From a virus: a DNA stretch of 64,000 bases. The translations under genes were made by a program, and so were the position numbers. Below, piece by piece: positions 1 to 9,400 of the stretch (positions are counted from its first letter, which is position 1; each line of letters begins with the position of its first letter). The stretch spans positions 1-64,000 of IMG/VR virus record IMGVR_UViG_3300037189_011739. One strand, given 5' to 3'. Below the pieces are notes generated by a model. That model was not told the DNA's origin, searched no databases, and worked only from the letters and a program-made list of their open reading frames with translations.

Positions 1-1165
1 TGTAAGCGCAGTACCAGTAAGAGCAGTTACACTTCCATTCGTGTAAGTTAAGTTAGTACCAGAAAGCGTGGTTACAATTCCGGTATTATAATAAGCATTG
101 GAACCACTTAAAGTAGTAATATTGCCAGTAGTGATTGTAGCGGCAGTGCCAACAATATAGGTTATATTTCCATTCGTATAAGTTAGATTAGTACCAGAAA
201 GTGTTGTAGTAATACCAGTATTATAATAAGCATTGGAACCTGACAATGTAGTGATATTGCCAGTAGTTATTGTTGCTGCTGTTCCAGTAAGATAACTTAC
301 ATTTCCGTTGGTATAAATTAAATTAGTACCACTTAAAGTAGTTACAATACCGGTATTGTAGTAAGAATTGCTACCTGACAATGTAGTGATATTGCCAGTA
401 GTATATGTTAAAGCAGTACCAGCAAGTGCAGTTACAACACCTACATTATGATAACCATAAGTACCACTTAAAGTAGTTACAATTCCGGTATTATAATAGA
501 GATTACTGCCAGATAATGTGGTGATATTGCCAGTAGTGATTGTAGCGGCAGTACCAGTAATAGAAGTTAATGATGAATTGGCATAAGTTAAGTTAGTACC
601 GGATAATGTGGTTACAATTCCAGTATTATAATAAGCATTGCTACCAGATATTGTGGTGATATTACCAGTTGTATAAGTTAGTGCTGTACCGGCAAGAGCA
701 GTTATAATACCAACGTTATAGTATCCATAAGTACCAGATAATGTAGCAATATTACCAGTAGTAATAGTAGCAGCAGCGCCAGTAATATAAGTTACATTTC
801 CGTTGGTATAAGTTAAGTTAGTACCAGAAAGTGTTGTAGTAATACCAGTATTATAATAAGCATCACTTCCACTTAATGTAGTAATATTACCAGTAGTGTA
901 TGTTAAAGCAGTACCAGCAAGTGCAGTTACAACTCCTACATTATGATAACCATAAGTACCAGAAAGTGTAGTGACAATACCAGTATTGTAATAGAGATTA
1001 TTGCCAGATAATGTGGTGATATTGCCAGTAGTATAAGTTAGTGCTGTACCAGCAAGTGCTGTAACTAATCCTACGTTATAATACTCATAAGTACCAGAAA
1101 GTGTGGTGATATTTCCAATACTATAAGTTGCTGCTGTACCTGCAATTGTAGTAATTGTTGCAACA
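1..1165 (-). repeat. About 26 tandem 45-bp units coding a 15-residue fibre repeat
   Basis: Units of 45 bp follow each other without interruption and continue past the left edge. Each encodes a 15-residue motif built around T-L-S-G or A-L-A-G, followed by a Y-rich or T-Y-T-rich stretch and an N/G turn. Copies vary at synonymous and non-synonymous positions, and higher-order groups of several units recur. The array lies inside the coding frame, so changes in whole units would lengthen or shorten the fibre without a frameshift. Confidence 0.85.
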
Positions 1166-1365
1166 CCAGCATTAATCTGTCCGTTAAATGTAACAGCAGT
1201 AACAACACCAGTAAATCCACCATCACCAACTACATATAAAGATGACCCAGCAAATGTTGTTCCAATGCCGACATTTCCAGTAACCTGCAATGAAGTAGTA
1301 TTTTCACTAAAAGAAGAAATACCAACCTTAAGATTTCTTTGTCTGCCGCTTAAGAACTGTGTCAT
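1..1365 (-). CDS. Repeat-rich tail-fibre protein, N-terminal part (runs off left edge)
   Basis: The frame is open from an ATG at 1365 to the window edge, giving the first 455 residues of a longer protein. After a roughly 65-residue lead-in that begins MTQFLSGRQ, it becomes an array of 15-residue units of the type TLSGTNLTYTNGNVT and TLSGSNAYYNTGIVT. These are rich in Gly, Thr, Ser and Asn with regularly spaced hydrophobic residues, which suggests a beta-structured fibre shaft. The LSGR start is shared with the 1506-residue fibre at 15822-20342, and the two genes upstream are also paralogous to that fibre's neighbours. It is probably a trimeric virion fibre; this is inferred from composition and context. 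The C-terminal end is outside the window. Confidence 0.8.
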   Translation of the reverse strand, partial: MTQFLSGRQRNLKVGISSFSENTTSLQVTGNVGIGTTFAGSSLYVVGDGGFTGVVTAVTFNGQINAGVATITTIAGTAATYSIGNITTLSGTYEYYNVGLVTALAGTALTYTTGNITTLSGNNLYYNTGIVTTLSGTYGYHNVGVVTALAGTALTYTTGNITTLSGSDAYYNTGITTTLSGTNLTYTNGNVTYITGAAATITTGNIATLSGTYGYYNVGIITALAGTALTYTTGNITTISGSNAYYNTGIVTTLSGTNLTYANSSLTSITGTAATITTGNITTLSGSNLYYNTGIVTTLSGTYGYHNVGVVTALAGTALTYTTGNITTLSGSNSYYNTGIVTTLSGTNLIYTNGNVSYLTGTAATITTGNITTLSGSNAYYNTGITTTLSGTNLTYTNGNITYIVGTAATITTGNITTLSGSNAYYNTGIVTTLSGTNLTYTNGSVTALTGTALT

Positions 1366-1372
1366 TTTTTTA

Positions 1373-1714
1373 TTAGTTGAGTGTTTCTAAAATACTACCG
1401 ATAAACTTAATATTATTTGGATCACTTGCCGATAAAACCAAAGCATCACCAGATTGTAAAATTAACTTACCGGACAAAAGTGACGTAGTATCATTGCCAG
1501 AAATTGGAAAACTTTTTACAATTTCGGTTGTGACTGCAATACCACTAATTGTTCTTTGATGATAAAATGAAATTGTATAAGTAGAAGAACTAATATTTGC
1601 TGCTTGTGCCAATAAAACAACACCAGTATATCCAACGGGAGCGGTATAAATTCCAACTGGATTTGTTGGTGCTATTTGCGTAACCGTCTTAAAAACATTT
1701 AATGCTAATGCCAT
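1373..1714 (-). CDS. Small beta-rich virion protein, short paralogue of 20345-21007
   Basis: This 113-residue protein resembles both ends of the 220-residue protein at 20345-21007. Both begin with an Ala-rich MALA/MAVA start, contain a (Y)T(A/T)PVG motif followed by L(L/Y)AQA(A/S)N and (F)xHxRT, and end in F-x-x-SILE. The longer paralogue carries an extra internal module that this one lacks. It sits 3 bases after the beta-helix fibre gene and 7 bases before the repeat fibre, so the three are probably one transcript. It could be a fibre connector or trimerisation protein; the family function is unknown to me. Confidence 0.7.
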   Translation of the reverse strand: MALALNVFKTVTQIAPTNPVGIYTAPVGYTGVVLLAQAANISSSTYTISFYHQRTISGIAVTTEIVKSFPISGNDTTSLLSGKLILQSGDALVLSASDPNNIKFIGSILETLN

Positions 1715-1717
1715 TTC

Positions 1718-3574
1718 TTATTGTCCTCCTAGTGCTAGAATGAATGGTGTCATTGTTGAAAATAAACTTTTTGAATAAAAAGTTCCAGAAATCGTTCCGG
1801 TATTTTGATTAATTGCAACACCATCACCAATTCTAAAATTGCCAGATTGGTCAGTGCTCGTGAAAACTACTAGACCACCATTACGAGCATCAGTTTCATT
1901 ATCTTGTATTGGAACTCCACCAGTAGAAGGAAGAGCAGAAGAAATTGTAACTCCAGAACCAATATATTCAAATGAATGTCCAGATGCTAGTACTCTACTT
2001 TGTTTGAAAAATGGAACCGTAGTTCCAACTCCAACAGCATAAGGTACATTATCATTCAAAGTAATAGTACAAATTCCGGCAGAAATTGGTGTTGAACTCT
2101 TAATGGTGTAATAAGTTTGTAATAATTGAGCAGTTGCTGTAGCTGTATTTATTCCAACATTTGGAGAGTCAATTACAACGGTTGGAGTTGAAGTATATCC
2201 ACGACCATTAGATACAATTTCAAATCCAGTTATACTTCCATTACTAATTACTGCAACTGCCTGTGCCTGAACGCCCCAGGAAGTACTTGGGGGACTGATA
2301 GTGACTGTTGGTGTGGTTGTATAACCAGTTCCACCAGAACCTACTACAACACGATTTAAGGTGTAGAAAAGACCATCCAAATAAACTGCCTGCCCATCAT
2401 ATGGACGAACTATATTATTTTTAACTGTCCCACCAGAAACATAAACTTGATCGGGTGTTGTAGAGACTCCTACATTAATTGAAAATGAAGTAGAACTTGG
2501 GATACTTGCAATTTCAAAAATATATCCTTTATCACCGCTTGGATATATTGCAGTTCCCCCAATACCAGTACAGGTAAATTGAAGACCAGATATTGAAACA
2601 CCCATTCCAACATTAAAGTTGTGTGGAGATGAAGTTGTGATGGTTGTTACGCCAGTTGTATTTGTATAAACGGCATTTGATACATTTAACGTAGGAGTAG
2701 TTAAATTTAATACAAATGTATCACTATTTGCACTTGCATAAGAAGTTATTATTCCAGTATATTTGCTTGGTCCTACACCATCACCAACCAATCCGTAATT
2801 TCCAAATGATGAATTTGAGTTAGTTAAATCGCAGGCACCACCACTTCCGCAATATACTGCTACGTCATTACAAATTGTAAAGAGTGATACTAATTGGGCA
2901 TACCCTTCATTCGTAATTGAAATACCAATACCACCTTGATTGTATTGAGTATAGCTATCAAGAACCATAGATTTTGTAGGTCCGATAGAATGCCTACCAT
3001 CAATTCTCATTCCAATACTATTGGGAATAAAGTTTGTACAGTTTTGAATATAAGGTGATTGGTTATTATAAACTGGTATATTTGGATTAAATGAAAAAAT
3101 TGCACCAGTATTTGCCGCACCCACAAATGACATATTGGAAATATAATTTCCATTTCCAACGTAAAATAAATCTCCTTGATTTTGTAAAGAAACTGAAACT
3201 TCTCTTAAACTATCTCCAACAATACTTATTTGATCTGGAAGTGTAATTGGATTATTTTCTACATAAGATCCAGGAGCAACCCTAATAACTGTGCTTGTTG
3301 TTGCAACTGCAACTGCTCCTGCGATTGTTGCCTTTGCGTCTCCAAGTCTTCTTCCTGTGTTTGTGTCGCTTCCGTCTCTTGTGACATATAAAATATTAGT
3401 AACAGTGGATCCAGCACCCAATCTTATGATGTCTGTTCCTATACCAGTTCTCTCTCGTCTGGTATAAAGTTCAGCATCATAAGTATTAAGACCTAATTCT
3501 CCTAGTTGTATATCCGTAAGACCCGGAGGTTTTCCAGGCACAGAGGATCTTTTTATCCTAATCGGTGTGCTCAT
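1718..3574 (-). CDS. Tail-fibre protein with pectate-lyase-like beta-helix
   Basis: The 618-residue protein starts with the phage fibre signature RIKRSS-x-x-G-K-x-P, then LGELGLNTYD, which I recognise from many phage fibre N-termini. Residues of about 60-300 carry VTRDGSDTNTG, ENNP and CDLTNSNSSFGNYGLV, which look like right-handed beta-helix turns. Residues of about 300-380 hold a SPHNFNVG module also found in neighbouring fibres. The C-terminus (GHSFEYIG through TPFILALG) matches the C-terminus of the 1142-residue fibre at 21011-24439, and the beta-helix part also aligns. It probably binds or degrades host surface glycan; no catalytic residues are identified. Confidence 0.8.
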   Translation of the reverse strand: MSTPIRIKRSSVPGKPPGLTDIQLGELGLNTYDAELYTRRERTGIGTDIIRLGAGSTVTNILYVTRDGSDTNTGRRLGDAKATIAGAVAVATTSTVIRVAPGSYVENNPITLPDQISIVGDSLREVSVSLQNQGDLFYVGNGNYISNMSFVGAANTGAIFSFNPNIPVYNNQSPYIQNCTNFIPNSIGMRIDGRHSIGPTKSMVLDSYTQYNQGGIGISITNEGYAQLVSLFTICNDVAVYCGSGGACDLTNSNSSFGNYGLVGDGVGPSKYTGIITSYASANSDTFVLNLTTPTLNVSNAVYTNTTGVTTITTSSPHNFNVGMGVSISGLQFTCTGIGGTAIYPSGDKGYIFEIASIPSSTSFSINVGVSTTPDQVYVSGGTVKNNIVRPYDGQAVYLDGLFYTLNRVVVGSGGTGYTTTPTVTISPPSTSWGVQAQAVAVISNGSITGFEIVSNGRGYTSTPTVVIDSPNVGINTATATAQLLQTYYTIKSSTPISAGICTITLNDNVPYAVGVGTTVPFFKQSRVLASGHSFEYIGSGVTISSALPSTGGVPIQDNETDARNGGLVVFTSTDQSGNFRIGDGVAINQNTGTISGTFYSKSLFSTMTPFILALGGQ

Positions 3575-3596
3575 TTATAGATTTCGGTATTTACCA

Positions 3597-3624
3597 AAAA
3601 AGAGGGATATATATCCCTCTTTTA
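3597..3624 (-). terminator. Perfect 13-bp inverted repeat, probable bidirectional terminator
   Basis: Each 13-base arm (AAAAGAGGGATAT) is followed directly by its exact complement, centred at 3610/3611. On the minus strand the stem is followed by a run of T, which fits intrinsic termination of the small gene at 3652-3837 before the fibre gene starting at 3574. The + strand reading also has a T-run, but no gene upstream on that strand needs it. Confidence 0.7.
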
Positions 3625-3651
3625 TTTAGTATTAAATTTTAAAGTAGGTTT

Positions 3652-3837
3652 TTATTCTGGTGCTACAACTTCTGTTGGTGCTTCTTCTTGAAGGACAAGA
3701 TTGAGTGCTTCAATGGCTCCTTGAAGACGAATAAATTGTTCTTTCTTTTGAATAAATGATTGTTCGGTCTGAAGAATATCTTGGCGAAGTTCCTCTGCTT
3801 GTTTAGTCAAATTTTCAAGCATTTCTTGTGGTTTCAT
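3652..3837 (-). CDS. Small coiled-coil protein
   Basis: The 61-residue protein is almost entirely a predicted amphipathic helix: heptad-like L/I spacing from residue 5 to 50 with many E, Q and K, then an acidic, proline-containing tail. I do not recognise a family. It has its own late-type promoter (3863-3870) and is followed by a strong hairpin, so it appears to be a single-gene late transcript. A virion or assembly role is possible but unproven. Confidence 0.6.
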   Translation of the reverse strand: MKPQEMLENLTKQAEELRQDILQTEQSFIQKKEQFIRLQGAIEALNLVLQEEAPTEVVAPE

Positions 3838-3862
3838 ACGTGATATAGAATAACTACGGGAT

Positions 3863-3870
3863 TATTTATA
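3863..3870 (-). promoter_or_regulatory. T4-type late promoter TATAAATA
   Basis: The minus strand reads TATAAATA, identical to the T4 late promoter core, ending 26 bases upstream of the ATG at 3837. This is the expected distance for a transcript with a short leader. Confidence 0.65.
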
Positions 3871-3916
3871 GCGTTTGTAATATAGATACATCATACAAAA
3901 TTATTAACCTCTCATA

Positions 3917-4492
3917 ATGAGTCAAATGGAATTAAATACCAAAAGTTTTTATCACATTCCATCTGGAATACCCAAGGAAGTATGTGAAATTATTAAAAAT
4001 ACTTGTCGTGGAGATGACGAAATTGAAGATTCAGTCGTGTTCCCAAACAAAATAATAGATACTAAAATTAGAAAAAGCAAATCCTTATGGTTGCCTACTG
4101 ATGGTTGGATTGCCGGAATGTTGGCGCATTTCATATATCATTCTAATTTTAATTTTTTTCATTATGATTTACATCAATGGGCAGATAGAATTCAATATAC
4201 TGTATATGAAGGAAAGGGAAGTCATTATGGTTGGCATTATGATACGGCACTAAGTTCTTTTTACGAAAATTCTATGCGAAAATTATCTATAACTATGATG
4301 CTTTCAGAAAAAGATGAGTATGAAGGAGGGCAATTTCAATTAATGCTATCTCCAAAAGATATGAAAACTTTTGATCTGAACCTAGGAGACGTTATTATAT
4401 TCCCTTCGGAGTTAATGCATCGTGTGAGACCTTTGAAAAGTGGAACCAGAACTACATTAGTTGGATGGTTTGGTGGACCACCTTTAAGATAA
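3917..4492 (+). CDS. 2OG-Fe(II) dioxygenase, prolyl-hydroxylase-like
   Basis: The 191-residue protein has the full iron and 2-oxoglutarate site of the PKHD/prolyl-4-hydroxylase type: H107-x-D109 in GWHYD, the distal H168 in LMHRVRP, and R178 in SGTRTTLVGW for the 2-oxoglutarate carboxylate. GDVIIFPS before the distal His is the usual core strand. Such enzymes hydroxylate amino-acid side chains or small molecules; the substrate cannot be read here. It begins a short + strand unit (with 4552-5337 and the adhesin) between minus-strand fibre genes, so modification of a fibre protein is one possibility. Confidence 0.85.
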   Translation: MSQMELNTKSFYHIPSGIPKEVCEIIKNTCRGDDEIEDSVVFPNKIIDTKIRKSKSLWLPTDGWIAGMLAHFIYHSNFNFFHYDLHQWADRIQYTVYEGKGSHYGWHYDTALSSFYENSMRKLSITMMLSEKDEYEGGQFQLMLSPKDMKTFDLNLGDVIIFPSELMHRVRPLKSGTRTTLVGWFGGPPLR

Positions 4493-4551
4493 TATGCGAA
4501 TTGCAAAATCACAAAACCTATGCTATACTTTACGAAATAGATTTATTTGAA

Positions 4552-5337
4552 ATGAAAACCAATGTGATTGAATTTTTTACCTACGATAGAAATTCTGAAA
4601 TGATACCAGAACCATATCCTGCTTATAGAAATATTCCAAAATGGTTTTCTGATACTCCCACCATATCCAGGGCGTCAAAGTGCCCATTTAGATACTTGGC
4701 GGATAATTTTGTACAAATTGACAAGAAAGTAAATGTCAAAGGATGTCCAGGCATAATTGACTATGTTTCGTCTGGATATATTATTCCTAGTTGGAATAAT
4801 TTTTTAGCAAGAAACGATAATGGAAAATTGTATTTTAATTGGGAACATCAATTGGGTGAGGATTATACATTACACGAATCTGATACTCAAGCATCTGGAT
4901 TGACAGAAGAAGAGAAACCATTATATCAAGGATTTCATAAAATTTCAACACCTTGGTATATTAAAACAAGTCCAGGAGTCTCCTGTTTGGTTACTCACCC
5001 AACGTGGCACAGAGAAAAAAGGTTTACCAGTGTAAGTGGAGTTATGCATACAGATAAATCTCCAATGCCATTAAAGTGGTTTTTTGAGTGGAATCAAGAA
5101 CTAAAAAATGATATGACTGCCGATAATATAACCAAAGAACAAATTATTGAAAAAGGAACACCCCTCATTTTGATTACTCCATTTGTTAGATCAAAGTTTG
5201 ATCATAAAATAAATTATGTAACTGAAAATGAAATGAATATTAAAATAAAATACAAAACATCAATTTTTGTTCACGATTGGTTGAATAAATCAGGATATAA
5301 CGAATTTAGAAAAAATATTGGAAAATTATTCAAATAA
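4552..5337 (+). CDS. Conserved phage protein of unknown function
   Basis: I chose the ATG at 4552 (MKTNVIEFFTYDRNSE); a longer frame from 4465 would overlap the oxygenase and add an unconvincing leader. The 261-residue product is soluble, with IPEPYPAYRNIPKWF near the N-terminus and later segments rich in aromatic residues. I recall similar proteins in other cyanophages but know no function. It lies just downstream of the 2OG oxygenase and upstream of the glycine-rich adhesin on the same strand. Confidence 0.65.
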   Translation: MKTNVIEFFTYDRNSEMIPEPYPAYRNIPKWFSDTPTISRASKCPFRYLADNFVQIDKKVNVKGCPGIIDYVSSGYIIPSWNNFLARNDNGKLYFNWEHQLGEDYTLHESDTQASGLTEEEKPLYQGFHKISTPWYIKTSPGVSCLVTHPTWHREKRFTSVSGVMHTDKSPMPLKWFFEWNQELKNDMTADNITKEQIIEKGTPLILITPFVRSKFDHKINYVTENEMNIKIKYKTSIFVHDWLNKSGYNEFRKNIGKLFK

Positions 5338-5340
5338 ATA
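5333..5340 (+). promoter_or_regulatory. Late promoter AATAAATA for the adhesin
   Basis: AATAAATA on the + strand overlaps the stop codon of the upstream gene and ends 26 bases before the ATG at 5367. The spacing matches the other late promoter sites in this window, so the adhesin can be transcribed late on its own. Confidence 0.55.
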
Positions 5341-5366
5341 GAGATATTGCGTTAAAAAATATTCAA

Positions 5367-6428
5367 ATGACCACACCAACAGGAGCAATAAAATTTTCAG
5401 ATATTACTACTGAATTTGGAACTCCTACTGGAAATAATTTAGGAGCATTTAGAGTTAATCAAACTATCGTAGGTCAAAGTTGGCCTTTAGATACTGGAGT
5501 TCCAACTGCTGGTGCAATAAGTTTTTCGCAACTTAAAGGGAAAACTTTAAATGTAGTTATTGATTCTGGTACTACTGGTGGTGATGAATATGATGTAACT
5601 TTGACAAATTATTTTCCATCTAAAGCAACTGCAGTTGGAGGATTTTATACACTTCCTGGCGCACTATCATCTTTAGGCGGAAAAAAATATTATGTATATT
5701 TAAGAAAAGATTATGGTGGATCTGCTTCTGTAACTACAAGTGTAAAGTCTGGTGCTTGGCCTTCTGGATCCACATTAAACGTTGTTGTTTCCGATAGTGC
5801 TACAATCTGGGGTCGTGGTGGTAATGGTGGAGGTGGAGCTAATGGTGGCGCTGGAACTTATGGTAGTGGTGGCGGAACTGGATTGAATTCAATCGGATTT
5901 TCATATTCTGCAAACTTATCTATCAGTTCTGGATCTAGAATTATTGCTGGTTTTGGTGGCGGCGGTGGTGGTGGCGGCGGTTTCTCAAACCCAGATACAG
6001 GTTCATATGATCCTTCGTGGGGTGGTGGAGGCGGCGGCGGTGGACAAGGAAATCCAGGAGGAAATGCTGGTTCCGCTGGTATTGTGGGAAATCCTGGTAC
6101 ACCCGGAAATGCTGGTACTGTAGGTTCAAAAACATCCGGCGGAAATGGTGGTGGGCAAGGTTGCTTCCCCCAAATCAATGGTTCAGGTGGCGGCGGCGGT
6201 GGTGGCAGTGGAATTACTTTTGGGTATGGCGGAAAATGTCCAAGTAACCCTTTCTTTGGCGATTCCGGAGCTGATGGTAGTGTGACCAGTGGTGGAGGTG
6301 GTGGCGGAACTGGTGGTGGAGGTGGTGGAACTGGATCGGCAATATTGCAAAATGGAGCTACCGTTACTGTTAGTAATGGTGGATATTGTTATCCTTCAGC
6401 AACTCCAGTTACTGCTGCTTTTACTTAA
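5367..6428 (+). CDS. Glycine-rich receptor-binding tail-fibre adhesin
   Basis: The 353-residue protein starts with GAIKFSDITTEFG, a common phage fibre N-terminal motif (residues 6-18). From about residue 150 it is dominated by runs of G (up to nine in a row) broken by short variable segments such as SNPDTGSYDPSWG. This resembles the polyglycine-II sandwich with variable loops of the gp38 adhesins of T-even and S16-like phages, where the loops choose the receptor. That link is by composition, not alignment. It converges on the giant fibre gene with only one base between the stop codons. Confidence 0.8.
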   Translation: MTTPTGAIKFSDITTEFGTPTGNNLGAFRVNQTIVGQSWPLDTGVPTAGAISFSQLKGKTLNVVIDSGTTGGDEYDVTLTNYFPSKATAVGGFYTLPGALSSLGGKKYYVYLRKDYGGSASVTTSVKSGAWPSGSTLNVVVSDSATIWGRGGNGGGGANGGAGTYGSGGGTGLNSIGFSYSANLSISSGSRIIAGFGGGGGGGGGFSNPDTGSYDPSWGGGGGGGGQGNPGGNAGSAGIVGNPGTPGNAGTVGSKTSGGNGGGQGCFPQINGSGGGGGGGSGITFGYGGKCPSNPFFGDSGADGSVTSGGGGGGTGGGGGGTGSAILQNGATVTVSNGGYCYPSATPVTAAFT

Positions 6429-6429
6429 T

Positions 6430-9400
6430 TTATTTTTTCTTAAGTTCTTCAATTTCTGCTTTCAATTCCTTGATTGCTTCAATTAGAAGTGGTACAATTT
6501 TTTCATATTTGACAGTCTTGTAATTTTCACCACTTCTAGAATACTCATTTCCATCATCATCAACATCAATATCAAATGGTGCTGCTTTCACAACTTGAGG
6601 AAGTACTTTTTCTACTTCTTGTGCGATAACACCAACTTGTTCTTCTCTTGTATATCCAAAAGAAGCAGCAACATCATTTGCATTATATGTAACTCCACGA
6701 AGAGAACATACTTTATTAAGAGCATTTGCAATTGGACTGATATTTTCTTTCAGTCTCAAATCAGAATAGAATGCGGTAATATCATTTGTTGCACGAATTT
6801 CGCCAGCAGTACCTGAAGCAGCAGTTCCAACACCAAAGGAATTAACTTGATAATTATTTCCAGTTACAAGAGCACTTGCCGTACCAGTTAAAGTTGCAGT
6901 AATAGTTCCAGCACTAAAGTTACCTGAAGCATCACGAGCAACTACTGTAGATGCAGTATTTGCACTTGTAGCATTTATTGTAATAGTTGCAGATGCAGAG
7001 TTATTAAATGATCCAGACAAGTAAGTTCCAGTAGAAACACTATACTGAAGAGTTCCATTTAAGTTGGTAGCACTAATTGTACCAGCACTAAAGTTACCAG
7101 AACCATCACGAAGCACAATACTGCTTGCCGTATTTGCGCTTGCAGTTTGATAACCTTGCAGATAAGAAACATTTAAATTGCTAACTTGTGTAGTGGAAGA
7201 TACAACAAATGGTGCAGTTCCTGTTGTAATATTTGAAGTAATAGTTCTACTTGTAATATCACGAGCAGCAAAATCACCATTTACATCTCTAGAAACAATA
7301 CTTGCACTATTATCGCCAAGAGTCCAAGTTGATTTTGCATCAACATTAAGTTCTCTTGCTGTACTTCCATTATAAGTGGAACCACTTGTATAACTTAAAT
7401 GAGTATTGAGAGTTAAATCTCCAAGATTACTTCCAAGAGCAACACCAGAAATTGTACTATTTGCTAGATTTGCATTTGAAATTGCAGCAGAACCAGAAAG
7501 ATTGGTATTTGTCAGTCCAGTAATCGTATTTGAACCAGCAGCAATTGTTTTATTAGTTAAGGCATCAGAAGTATTTTTACCAACTAGTGTATCTGTTGCT
7601 GCTGGTAATGTGAGAGTTCCACTTGCAGTTGATGATGCTACTAATTTAGTAAATCCAGAAGTTCCTTTAAAATCAATACCAGAAGTACTAACTGTACTAA
7701 TTCCAATATTATTTAAATTGGTAATTGTAGCATTTGTATAAGTAACAGCAGTACCCGCAAGTGCTGTAATAATTCCTACATTTTGATAAGCATAAGTACC
7801 ACTTAATGTAGTGATATTGCCAGTAGTGTAAGTTACAGCAGTACCAGTAAGTGCTGTAATTATGCCAACATTTTGATAAGCATAAGTGCCAGTCAACGTT
7901 GTGATATTACCAGTAGTGTAGGTTACAGCAGTGCCAGTTAAGGCACTAATCGTGGAAGAACTGGCATTTAGTCTTCCTGCAAATGTGGAAACTCCAGCAT
8001 ATGTTGAATTGAAAGAACTACCAACGTTAATATTTGCAGTATTAGAGAAAGTAACACCAGTACCAGTAACTTCTAAATTATAAAGTTGCGAAATGCCTTG
8101 TATGTGTTTCTGGGTATAAGCAGTTACAATTGCCCCAACTGAATTTGTTCCTGGGAAAACTGCACCATTATAAATCGTGATTCCTTCAAACGCAACACTA
8201 CTAAATGTTTGTGGAGTAATAAATGTAACAGATTCAGTTACATAAAGATTTTTAAATCTTGCAGTTCCATTCACTTCCAATTCATTTGTGAATGGGAATG
8301 TTGCATTTGTTTGTCCAATTCCAAGTCTATCTAAACGAAGAACATCCAAGTCCTTCTCCATACTAATCATTCCAAATCTCTTCCAGTCACTATCGGCATA
8401 AACGTGACCTACATATCCACCAGATACTGGGCTGGAAATTAGAGAAATATCACCAGAACGAGCACCAGAAATTACTGCAGAAGTTGGAGTAGAAATTCCA
8501 ACGGTAATTAATTTTGATTGTGAAGCAGTTCCTTTAATGAATAAGTTTTTAGTTTCAATTCCGTTATCTGATGTATTTGTAATTTTTTGTGTGAAATTTA
8601 CAGGACCATAGAATTGTGATGTTTGATTATTATTTTCACCACCTTCAACTGTAATTCTTTCTTTTACGACAATATCATCATAATATCCACTCAATCTCTG
8701 GGTCAAATCTGTATTTGCATCATCTCCAGTATAAGTGAATATTGGAGCATCAAAGAGTTCTTCTTCTCCAGTAATAGAAGTGAGTTTCTTTGAACCAGAA
8801 TAAAACTCACCCAAATCGTTCATACCAGAATAAACAATTGTTCCGCCATCTTGTTCTTTTGCTTGGGAAACAATTATTTCATCAGTTGTTAGAACTTTAG
8901 TTTGCTTTTGAGGAAGACCAGTTGAATAGTTACCGGGACCATATCCAACATATTCAAAAGTATGACCAGAACCACGAATATACGATGGGCGATGGAATTG
9001 AATTGGAATGATACGAATTTTCTTAACAAGAGTTCCACTATCTGCTGCTGCTGAAATTGTACCAAATTGTCCACGAATGACTGACGTGCAAGCATCATTT
9101 AAGATACGAAGAACTTCTGAATTAATTTGGATGAAATCGCCCTTTTTGAATCCATTTGGACTTGAGAGATTAATTGTAGTTGCCGAAGAAGATAAAGAAC
9201 TTCCAAGTGTTACAGAAATACCACCGTAAATGTAAGATGCACGACCACCAAGATTGCTTTCGCCATCACCAATTGGAAGAGCATTTACTCCAATACCTTG
9301 CTTTAAGACTGTACCACCACTCACATAAGGTTGTGTTGCAGTCACAATACCAACATTAAATGTAAACGTAGTAAGACCAACTACACTTTTGACTACAAAT

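Noticed and set aside
1-1165. Regular repeats that might be a CRISPR array
   Set aside because: The units are contiguous without unique spacers, vary in sequence, and are in one open frame of a fibre gene.
4465-4551. Longer start of the gene at 4552
   Set aside because: It would overlap the end of the oxygenase by 28 bases and add residues that do not look conserved; the ATG at 4552 is more natural.
5858-6178. Proline-rich frame of 106 residues on the minus strand
   Set aside because: It is the antisense of the glycine codons of the adhesin (GGN read backwards gives proline) and has no gene signals.
7406-7741. Open + strand frames opposite the giant fibre, for example of 111 residues
   Set aside because: They are shadows of repetitive fibre codons and have no motif, start site or promoter of their own.
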